NCBI RefSeq assembly: GCF_000328765.2
Contig: NC_019954.2
Coordinates: forward strand, 124,001 to 188,000
Direction of reading: 5' to 3'
From: Tepidanaerobacter acetatoxydans Re1
GTDB taxonomy: Bacteria; Bacillota; Thermosediminibacteria; Thermosediminibacterales; Tepidanaerobacteraceae
Length of the DNA: 64,000 nucleotides
Shown here: piece by piece, positions 54,727 to 62,244 of the stretch
How the letters are laid out: each line of letters begins with the position of its first letter
How positions within the stretch are numbered: position 1 is the first letter of the stretch
Position numbers and translations under genes: made by a program
Notes under the pieces: model-generated
Seen by the model: only the letters and a program-made list of their open reading frames with translations
What the model was told of the DNA's origin: nothing
Databases searched by the model: none

Positions 54727-55398
54727 ATGGGAAAAGGATATAATAATGCTTTGAAAGCATATATTCCTCTAGTGGATTTCATTGCCGGTATAGTGGGACC
54801 GAACTGCGAAGTGGTTTTGCATGACTGCAGCAATGTGGATGAGTCAATCATAGCCATTAAAAATAATCATATAAGTGGTAGAAAAGTTGGCGGCCCGCTG
54901 ACAGATTTGGGTCTTAAGCTATTGAAGGAAGGTTCATATAAAAAGAAAAATTTCCTGCTCAACTATCCCGGTAAATCATCCGATGGTAGAAAACTCCGCT
55001 CATCTACTTATTTTATTAAGGATGAAAAAAACGAATTAATAGGCATGTTGTGTATAAATATAGACCTAACAGATGCACTTGCAGCCCAAAAGTTCATTAA
55101 TGTTTTTATAAAAACCGATGGCGATAATAATAATTTTAGAGAATCTGCCGGCACAGAACCTTTTCTTGGCATCCCTGAGAATCTCAGCTGCTCTATTGAT
55201 GAAATAGTATATGCTACCATTGATAATACCATCAGTGGGCTGGCTATACCTCCGGAAAGGCTTTCACCTGATGAAAAGACTGCTGTTGTTCAGCAATTAA
55301 ACGAAAAAGGTGTATTTCTTCTTAAAGGTGCTGTTGCATCGGTGGCAAAGATATTAAAAGTTTCCGAAAATACCGTTTATCGGTATTTAAATAAATAA
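54727..55398 (+). CDS. YheO-like PAS/helix-turn-helix regulator
   Basis: A 223-residue cytoplasmic regulator. The N-terminal YheO-like PAS domain spans ~8-115 (YIPLVDFIAGIVGPNCEVVL, HDCSNVDESIIAIKNNHISG, KNELIGMLCINIDLTDAL). The C-terminal helix-turn-helix covers ~170-223 (NEKGVFLLKGAVASVAKIL, VSENTVYRYLNK). Members often regulate nearby amino-acid catabolism genes, as here with ridA and threonine dehydratase. ATG at 54727, after GAGGTGA; the TTG at 54724 is also in frame. Confidence 0.87.
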   Translation: MGKGYNNALKAYIPLVDFIAGIVGPNCEVVLHDCSNVDESIIAIKNNHISGRKVGGPLTDLGLKLLKEGSYKKKNFLLNYPGKSSDGRKLRSSTYFIKDEKNELIGMLCINIDLTDALAAQKFINVFIKTDGDNNNFRESAGTEPFLGIPENLSCSIDEIVYATIDNTISGLAIPPERLSPDEKTAVVQQLNEKGVFLLKGAVASVAKILKVSENTVYRYLNK

Positions 55399-55422
55399 AA
55401 AAATTAATTGGAGGTATTATTA

Positions 55423-55800
55423 ATGAAAAAAGTTATTAATACGAACCTTGCACCAAAAGCAATCGGACCTTATTCACAGGCAATAATGTTGGAAGATTTA
55501 TTATTTGCATCGGGGCAAATTGCCATTGATCCGAAAAAGGGTGAAATAGTAGAAGGCGGAATTGAAGCTCAAACATCTCAGGTAATGGAAAATATTAAGA
55601 ATATATTAAGTGCAGCAGAAATGGATTTTTCTAACATAATAAAAACTACTATTTTTTTAACTGATTTAAATAACTTTTCCTTGGTAAATGATATATATGG
55701 AGGTTATTTTACTAAGGAGCCACCTGCCCGTTCCTGCGTGGAAGTAAGCAGATTGCCGAAGGGTGCTTTGATCGAAATTGAAGTAATAGCACAGAAATAA
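55423..55800 (+). CDS. ridA: RidA family reactive enamine/imine deaminase
   Basis: A 125-residue RidA (YjgF/TdcF) protein, which speeds hydrolysis of 2-aminoacrylate and 2-aminocrotonate released by PLP dehydratases. Family segments: KAIGPYSQAIMLEDLLFASG (~12-31), the middle QVMENIKNILSAAEMDFSN, and PPARSCVEVSRLPKGALIEI with the key Arg (~98-117). The ATG at 55423 follows GGAGG; the upstream in-frame codon at 55408 precedes that site. It sits between a regulator and threonine dehydratase, the main source of its substrate. Confidence 0.95.
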   Translation: MKKVINTNLAPKAIGPYSQAIMLEDLLFASGQIAIDPKKGEIVEGGIEAQTSQVMENIKNILSAAEMDFSNIIKTTIFLTDLNNFSLVNDIYGGYFTKEPPARSCVEVSRLPKGALIEIEVIAQK

Positions 55801-55959
55801 AAATATATCTTACTAATTACGACCCGAGTTTAAGTATAAAGCAGTCCTGCTTAGTGGAAATACTTAACACCATTTTCATTTAAGCCACTTTTAGCCTTAA
55901 AATCAACTACAAGTTGGACTGCAGAGAGAAAAAAGAGAAAGATTGAAGGGTGAAATGTT

Positions 55960-57168
55960 ATGGAGATTACTTTAAAAGATATTCAAGAAGCCAAAAGCTC
56001 TTTAAGGAATGCAGTTTACAAGACCAGCTTGGTTCATAATACGACTTTCAGTGAAATGGCTAAAAGTTCCGTATATCTTAAGATGGAAAATCTCCAAAAA
56101 ACCGGGTCTTTTAAGTTAAGAGGAGCTTTTAATAAAATTAGCCGTTTACCCGAAAAAGACAGGAAAAACGGTGTTATAGCTTCATCAGCGGGAAATCATG
56201 CACAGGGCGTGGCAATGGCAGCTACATCTTATGGAATCAAATCTACCATAGTAATGCCGAAACATGCACCGCTTTCAAAAATTGCTGCAACTAAGAGTTA
56301 TGGAGCCGAAGTTATACTATATGGTGATGTTTATGATGAGGCCTATGAAAAAGCAAAAGAAATTCAAAAACAAACCGGTGCTGTATTTGTACATCCTTTC
56401 AACGATCCGGAAGTAATAGCAGGGCAAGGCACTATTGGTCTTGAAATTCTTGAAGATTTGCCCGATACAGATATAATTGTGGTTCCCGTAGGCGGAGGCG
56501 GCTTAATATCCGGTGTTGCCATAGCTGCAAAAAGCATAAAACCCAGCATTAAGATTATAGGTGTTCAGGCAAAAAATATGCCATCAATGGCCGAGTCTAT
56601 TTCACAAGGGCATATAGCTACCATAGAAGGTATGCCTACCATAGCCGATGGTATTGCTGTTAAAACCCCGGGTGAACTTACATTTAATATAATAAGACAC
56701 TATGTAGATGATATTATCACCGTTGACGAAGACGAAATAGCAAATGCCATACTGCTTTTAATGGAAAGAGCCAAGGTTATTGCAGAAGGATCAGGAGCAG
56801 TTTCGGTTGCGGCAATTTTAAATCGACTGGAATATATAGAGAATAAAAAAGTAGTTGCACTTATCAGCGGCGGTAATATCGATGTAAATATGCTGTCAAG
56901 GATAATCGACAAAGGTCTTGCAAAAAGCGGCAGGAGAATTTTAATCGATACCCTCATACCGGATAAACCTGGGACACTGGGCATATTACTTAATCGTGTA
57001 GCCGAAACCGGTGCTAATGTATTATCAGTTACACACAATCGTTCTACCAGAGACATACCCATCGGATATGCCAAAGTTGAGCTGGAATTAGAAACCGCCG
57101 ATGAAGAGCATGCAGAAGAGATTAAGAAGCTTTTGCTTTTAAATGACTATAACTTCTTATTATTATAA
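55960..57168 (+). CDS. threonine ammonia-lyase with ACT domain
   Basis: A 402-residue PLP enzyme making 2-oxobutyrate and ammonia from threonine (TdcB/IlvA type). The PLP lysine is K52 in KTGSFKLRGAFNK, followed by SSAGNHAQGVAMAA (~75-88) and the phosphate loop VPVGGGGLISGVA (~178-190). A single C-terminal ACT domain (~327-402, IPDKPGTLGILLNRVAETGA) suggests allosteric control. With ridA and the YheO-like regulator it forms a threonine-breakdown unit. A terminator follows at 57189. Confidence 0.95.
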   Translation: MEITLKDIQEAKSSLRNAVYKTSLVHNTTFSEMAKSSVYLKMENLQKTGSFKLRGAFNKISRLPEKDRKNGVIASSAGNHAQGVAMAATSYGIKSTIVMPKHAPLSKIAATKSYGAEVILYGDVYDEAYEKAKEIQKQTGAVFVHPFNDPEVIAGQGTIGLEILEDLPDTDIIVVPVGGGGLISGVAIAAKSIKPSIKIIGVQAKNMPSMAESISQGHIATIEGMPTIADGIAVKTPGELTFNIIRHYVDDIITVDEDEIANAILLLMERAKVIAEGSGAVSVAAILNRLEYIENKKVVALISGGNIDVNMLSRIIDKGLAKSGRRILIDTLIPDKPGTLGILLNRVAETGANVLSVTHNRSTRDIPIGYAKVELELETADEEHAEEIKKLLLLNDYNFLLL

Positions 57169-57188
57169 TATGTGTTATGTGCATGCAT

Positions 57189-57237
57189 AGGGATAGCTTG
57201 ATAAAGTGTAAATCAAGCTATCCCTAACTTGTTTTTT
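57189..57237 (+). terminator. intrinsic terminator of the threonine dehydratase gene
   Basis: AGGGATAGCTTGAT (57189-57202) pairs perfectly with ATCAAGCTATCCCT (57212-57225), followed by a T-rich run ending in TTTTTT. Confidence 0.9.
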
Positions 57238-57325
57238 GGGAAATTATATTTAAAAGAAGGTAAAACAGAAATTTTATATAATTAAGTAAGTAATCAGGGA
57301 AATATTTTTATGAGGTGATTTCTAA

Positions 57326-58147
57326 ATGACAATAAAATTAATTGCCCTTGATATTGATGGTACAGTGGTTGATGGTGAGAATAACATTTCACCGGCAAAC
57401 GAGGAAAATATAAAAAAGGCAATCAATCACGGCATAAAAATTGCTTTGGTAACCGGCAGGCATCGCAAGGGCGTAAGAAAAGTAACGGAAGTTTTAAACC
57501 TTGGCCCGGAAACTGCATTAATTTTAAACAATGGTGCATTAATATATTGGCAAGGTCAAATTGTATGGAAAGATTTTTTGACTGAGGATGAGGCAGATGG
57601 AGTTATTAAATTCAGCACAAAAATACCCGGTGTTGCCACAACAATTTTTAAACAGGAGGATGTAGAACTGCATTGCAACTTGCCATTGGATAGAGAATGG
57701 ATATTGGACAAGCTCGGGGTTTTTGAAATAACCCCAAAAAAAATTGCGGAAAAACCCGAAGAACTTACCAGGGAAAATGTTGCTAAAATAATGCTGGTCA
57801 CCGAGAGCGGAGATAAGGCTCTGGAAATTTATAAAATATGGCCACAAAAGCTTTCGCACTTAAAACGCTCTCGTTCATATCCTTATCTTTGTGAAATAAA
57901 CAGCAGCACATGTGACAAGGGCCGTGGGCTTAAGATGTTATGCGAAAAGCTGGGTATTGCACCAGAAGAAGTCTTAGCTGTAGGTGACGGCGAAACTGAT
58001 ATCCCCATGCTAAACTATGCCAAGAATGCGGTGTTCGTAAGACATTCTGACGACTTACCCAAACTGCCTCCTCATGTAAAAGTGACGCCAAAAGGATATC
58101 ATGATAAGGGTGTTGCGTGGGCTATAGAAAATTATTTAAAGTTGTAA
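57326..58147 (+). CDS. Cof-type HAD-IIB phosphatase
   Basis: A 273-residue HAD hydrolase of subclass IIB. Motif I LIALDIDGTVVDGENNIS (~5-22), motif II ALVTGRH (~39-45), the C2 cap in the middle, then CDKGRGLKMLCEKLGI with motif III Lys (~196) and motif IV VLAVGDGETDIPMLNYA (~215-231). Such enzymes dephosphorylate sugar phosphates, cofactors or nucleotides; the substrate is not known. GAGGTGA precedes the ATG. Single gene. Confidence 0.92.
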   Translation: MTIKLIALDIDGTVVDGENNISPANEENIKKAINHGIKIALVTGRHRKGVRKVTEVLNLGPETALILNNGALIYWQGQIVWKDFLTEDEADGVIKFSTKIPGVATTIFKQEDVELHCNLPLDREWILDKLGVFEITPKKIAEKPEELTRENVAKIMLVTESGDKALEIYKIWPQKLSHLKRSRSYPYLCEINSSTCDKGRGLKMLCEKLGIAPEEVLAVGDGETDIPMLNYAKNAVFVRHSDDLPKLPPHVKVTPKGYHDKGVAWAIENYLKL

Positions 58148-58644
58148 TTATTACAAGTGCAATGCTTGAAATTTGAGAAGTGCCGCATAATTACTTTAAG
58201 TAGTTGGCGATAATCTTTTTTATATTGGATTGACGGCCTTCTGAGCAATGATTAATTATTACTATTAAGGGGATGAAAACGATTTGTCATCCTGAACGTA
58301 GTGAAGGATCTTTGTAAGGATTAAATAAGATTCTTCGCTGCGCTTAGAATGACAGCAGTATACAGCAGAATGACAGACCGCTGAATAGTTACATTAATTT
58401 ACAAAATGGCATGTTTTGTTTGAAGATATTATTTGACACAAGAATATTTGTACTGTAAAATGATAAAGTATATAGTATATATATTTTCTGCTTTATGAGG
58501 GCAATTTTATCCAATGTGTCAGAAAAAGTCATATGGTTTCTGGCGTGTTTGCGGATAGCGTATGTATAGTGCGTAAAATGTTCTTCTATTGCAGAGTTAT
58601 ATACTATAATTTTATTTTATAGTTTCCGGGAGGTGTTTCAGTAC
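58148..58644. other. 497-nt intergenic region with a REP-like element
   Basis: No gene is seen. It contains the inverted element at 58285-58356 and, further on, an AT-rich part with TTGACA at 58431-58436 that may belong to a promoter of the MATE gene. GGGAGG at 58628-58633 is the ribosome site. Confidence 0.45.
58285..58356. repeat. REP-like inverted element
   Basis: TGTCATCCTGAACGTAGTGA followed by AGGATCTTTG pairs imperfectly with AAGATTCTTCGCTGCGCTTA followed by GAATGACA. The arms are ~28 nt with ~14 nt between. A half copy lies at 39649. The type is widespread in bacteria and probably mobile or passively spread; its function is unknown. Confidence 0.7.
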
Positions 58645-60141
58645 ATGTCATTATTCGAAGCAAAAGGGTTACGAGGGTTTTTTGCTCCAGACCGTGAATA
58701 CGACGATATCGATGGCTCCGATATAAACGGAACTGATGAAAATGAGGAAAATAAGGAAAGAAAATTGAATGATTCGGATTTTACGGCCTCCTCGTTCCTG
58801 CAGGCGCAAACATCTGCCGATATACGCAGAGCAATACTTAAATTGGCTTTACCTGCCCTGGTTGAGTTCGGCCTTATGATGTTGGTGCAGATGATAGATA
58901 TGATTCAGGTTGGCGTCTTAGGACCATGGGCCATTGCAGCTACGGGGTTAGCTGCTCAGCCGACAATGCTTATTTTTTCGGTATTTAGTGCATTGGTAGT
59001 TGGGACAACTGCTCTTGTTGCACGAGCAGCTGGAGCAGGTGACAGGGATTATGCTTGTCGTGTCACACGGCAGTCTTTTGTAATTGTATTGATTATGGGA
59101 GCTGTTATAACGGCAGTGGGAATTCCTGCTTCCGGCAGCATTATACGCTTAATGGGAGCTGATGTTGACACAATTGCACCTGGGACAATTTATTTGCAGA
59201 TAATCATGGCAGGAACCATATTTACAGTAGGCAATATGGTGCTTGCAGCCTCATTAAGGGGTGCGGGCGATATGGTAACGCCGATGATTTCGAACATGGT
59301 AGCAAATATTGTTAATTTATTTGGTAATTGGGTGCTTATCAATGGAAAACTTGGATTTCCTCGGTGGGAAGTGGCAGGTGCTGCAGTAGCTACATCACTT
59401 TCAAGAATGATAGCATTTATTATTACACTTCATGCAGTATATAGAAGAGATAAGTTTATCCACATTTCTGTTCACGATTCATATCGAATTGAACCTAATA
59501 TAATTCGGGATGTTTTGGATATTGGTATCCCGGCAGCGGTAGAACAGCTGATTATGAGGGGTGGTGCTCTGCTGTTTGCACGGTTGATTGCAGGATTTGG
59601 CACTATAATGTTTGCTGCACACCAAATAGCAATAAATATTGAAGGCCTTGGACTTGTGCCTGTTATGGCATTTCAAATGGCAACTACTACGCTGGTAGGA
59701 CAGGGTTTAGGTGCAAATAAGCCTGAGCTGTCGGAAGAAGCAACTCATCAGTCAACAATTATTAGCGTATGCCTAATGTCTTTAGTTGGGCTAATCTTCT
59801 TCTCATTTGGCAAGTATGCTATAGAAATCTTTACAAGAGATGCGCAAGTAATGTCGCTGGGCGCAAGTGCTTTAAAAATTTTGGCACTTTCTCAACCTTT
59901 TACTGCAGTTTATTTTATTTTAGCAGGAGCTTTACGTGGGGCAGGAGATACAAAATACACCATGTATATAAGCACAATAGGTGTTTGGGGTATTCGCCTT
60001 GTATTAGGCTATTTATTGGCAGACGTGCTTGGAATGGCATTAATAGGTGCATGGATTGCCGTTGTGGCAGATATGTTAGTGAGAATGTTGCTTGTAATCA
60101 AGAGATTTTCGGGCGGCCAGTGGAAGCAGGCTATGGCATAG
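58645..60141 (+). CDS. MATE-family efflux transporter
   Basis: A 498-residue multidrug/toxin exporter with 12 predicted helices in two homologous halves (MMLVQMIDMIQVGVLGPWAI ~80-100; IPAAVEQLIMRGGALLFARL ~300). Conserved spots include GAGDRDYACRVTRQS and RGAGDMVTPMISNMVANIVN in half one and RGAGDTKYTMYIS in half two. An acidic N-terminal extension of ~55 residues (IDGSDINGTDENEENKER) is unusual. ATG 58645 lies 11 nt after GGGAGG; the GTG at 58633 overlaps that site. Substrate not predictable. Confidence 0.92.
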   Translation: MSLFEAKGLRGFFAPDREYDDIDGSDINGTDENEENKERKLNDSDFTASSFLQAQTSADIRRAILKLALPALVEFGLMMLVQMIDMIQVGVLGPWAIAATGLAAQPTMLIFSVFSALVVGTTALVARAAGAGDRDYACRVTRQSFVIVLIMGAVITAVGIPASGSIIRLMGADVDTIAPGTIYLQIIMAGTIFTVGNMVLAASLRGAGDMVTPMISNMVANIVNLFGNWVLINGKLGFPRWEVAGAAVATSLSRMIAFIITLHAVYRRDKFIHISVHDSYRIEPNIIRDVLDIGIPAAVEQLIMRGGALLFARLIAGFGTIMFAAHQIAINIEGLGLVPVMAFQMATTTLVGQGLGANKPELSEEATHQSTIISVCLMSLVGLIFFSFGKYAIEIFTRDAQVMSLGASALKILALSQPFTAVYFILAGALRGAGDTKYTMYISTIGVWGIRLVLGYLLADVLGMALIGAWIAVVADMLVRMLLVIKRFSGGQWKQAMA

Positions 60142-60273
60142 TTTAACACAGTTAGTCGTATCGGAATTAGCTCTTGTGAAGAAGTGAGAATTGAAATAGG
60201 AGCTAATTCCCAAAATCCGCAAGAGCTTGCTCTAAAGAACATAATGATTGGATATTTTTTGGAGGCATTTTTC

Positions 60274-60852
60274 ATGACCCTATTTGAAAAAGACAAATGT
60301 GATAACGCTTCTCCAAAAAGCAAGACTGTACTTTATAATCTTATATTCCCCATATGGGTATTTCCCTTTATTCCGGCTCGTATTCCCATTGTTTTTGTTG
60401 TAAATTTTGTAATTGATGCAGCCGTTATTTGGCTGTATCTAAAAAAACATAAAAAGCTCAATAATCCTAAGATATATTGCTTCAGAGCTTTTGGCAGTGA
60501 AAAAACGATTCAGCCGCAGATAGATAACCGAATGGTTTTGAGATATTCTTTCAGAGCCGCACTTTTCGGATATTTTGCTGATTTCTTAGGCGGGATGTTG
60601 ATGGTGGGCTTGTTAGAAACGGCCCGCCTCGCTAAGTATATAGATACATACTTTGTTTGGTCAAATTTTGTCAGCGGTCTTATGCATATTTTAGTTACTT
60701 TATTAGTAGGCTTTTTAATTTACAAGCATCATCGCCGTGTTGGGAAAAAAAGACTCAATCTCAGTGCGGATGAAGCTCGCAGCTTAGGACTTGCAGTGGG
60801 AATTTTGACAGCTCCATGGTTTTTTCTTATTCCTACCGCATGGCTGTATTAA
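60274..60852 (+). CDS. membrane protein of unknown function
   Basis: A 192-residue protein with about four membrane helices (TVLYNLIFPIWVFPFIPARI, PIVFVVNFVIDAAVIWLYL, FGYFADFLGGMLMVGLL, LMHILVTLLVGFLIY) and a late one at the C-terminus. Basic loops face inward. No family recognised. ATG at 60274 follows GGAGG at 60261; the in-frame ATGs upstream (60184, 60244) lack one. It ends 23 nt before the methyltransferase gene and may share its transcript. Confidence 0.75.
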   Translation: MTLFEKDKCDNASPKSKTVLYNLIFPIWVFPFIPARIPIVFVVNFVIDAAVIWLYLKKHKKLNNPKIYCFRAFGSEKTIQPQIDNRMVLRYSFRAALFGYFADFLGGMLMVGLLETARLAKYIDTYFVWSNFVSGLMHILVTLLVGFLIYKHHRRVGKKRLNLSADEARSLGLAVGILTAPWFFLIPTAWLY

Positions 60853-60875
60853 ATAGTTACAATGGAGATGGATCC

Positions 60876-62078
60876 ATGAGCATTAAAGCACCGATAGACT
60901 ATGCCGTTCCACCTCAAAAAGACTGTGCGCGATACAAGATGCACAAGTATTGGGCGGCTAAACCATGGTATGTGGTGGCTGAATACATAAAACATTTTAC
61001 AAGGGAAGGGGAAATCGTGCTGGACCCTTTCTGCGGCAGTGGTGTAGTAGGGTGTGAAGCGTTGATACATCGAAGGAAAGCGGTGCTCAATGATTTAAAT
61101 CCTATGGCTGTATTTATTGCCGGAAACACTTGCCGCTCACCTGTAGATTTAAAGAAGTTTGATGCCGAGTTTATAAAGATTAAGACGAAGCTTAAGAGTA
61201 ATATTATGGATATGTACCGTCTAGCCGAACCTTGTCCGGAATGTGGTGCACCGCTTTATTCAAAACATGTAGTTCGCGGCCCTTCTCTTAAAGGCCATTG
61301 GATTGTTGAAGCAAGATGCAGCAAAGGGCACGGACGAAGCGGCCATATACGAAGATTGCTTTTGCCTGAAGAAAAGGCATTTATAGAAACTGTAGAAAGC
61401 CGTGAAATACCATACTGGGTTCCGCAAAATACATTTCCCGACGGGCGCGAAACCATGAGGCTCAAAAAAGACGGTATTAACACCGTTGATCAACTTTTTA
61501 CACAGCGTAATTTAATCGCCCTTTCACTTATATATCATGAAATACAGAAAATCATGGATGAAAACATAAGAGAGCTTATGCTCCTAGCCTTTTCCAATAC
61601 TCTGCTTCATGTTAGTAAACTCAAGAGTGAAACCTTAAGGCCGATGTCAGCAAATTCTTATTATTGCATGGACGACTGGATTGAGGAAAATGTCTGGGAT
61701 AGATTCGAAAACCGAGTCAAGTGGCATTGGGGCGTTTGTCAAGGAAAAGAGGAAACCAACAGGCTTATAGGTGATTATTTTAATCAGACAGAAAACTTCG
61801 ATGGCCTTTTAAATGGCAAAACTTTTATGAAATTAAACACTAAGGCACAAAACCTCTCCGACATTCCTGATGAAAGCATAGATTATTGTTTTACGGATCC
61901 GCCCTATGGAGGGAGTATTCAGTATTTTGAGCTTACATATCTTTGGCGTTCGTGGCTTGATATGAGCCATGAATTTATCGCAGATGAGATAACAGTTAAC
62001 GATTTTCAAGGTAAAAAGGAAAACAGTTTTGAAAAAATGCTTACCGAGGCATTTTGTGAGATTTATAAGTTTGAATAA
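60876..62078 (+). pseudogene. DNA methyltransferase, apparently truncated at the 3' end
   Basis: A 400-residue product resembling N4/N6 DNA methyltransferases. The S-adenosylmethionine motif IVLDPFCGSGVVGCEAL is at ~48-64 and the catalytic TDPPYGGSIQYFEL at ~348-361. Between them lie a zinc-ribbon-like CPECGAPLY with a distant Cys pair, and a target-recognition-like region. Relatives usually continue past the EAFCEIY segment with ~60-100 further residues (motifs V-VIII); here the frame stops at once (CEIYKFE) and no other frame restores the match. It is therefore probably inactive, without visible restriction partner. GGAG-like site before ATG 60876. Confidence 0.7.
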
Positions 62079-62163
62079 AAAACAACATTCACAGATGTAA
62101 TTTTATCACTTTAATCTTTTATTGATATAGTTACTTAGTTAGGTTATAATAAAAGTTAGCCAG

Positions 62164-62198
62164 CAGCCCTTGTTTAAAAGAATGAAAAGGGCTTTTTG
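62164..62198 (+). terminator. intrinsic terminator before mfd
   Basis: AGCCCTT (62165-62171) pairs with AAGGGCT (62187-62193) and TTTTT follows. It ends the methyltransferase transcript. Confidence 0.8.
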
Positions 62199-62244
62199 GT
62201 ATTTAACTGAAAATTATTATTTTTATTTTAACAGGAGTATATTG

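Noticed and set aside
58148-58644. Small gene in the gap before the MATE exporter
   Set aside because: No frame with a ribosome site and coding-like composition was found; the gap holds the REP-like element and promoter-like sequence.
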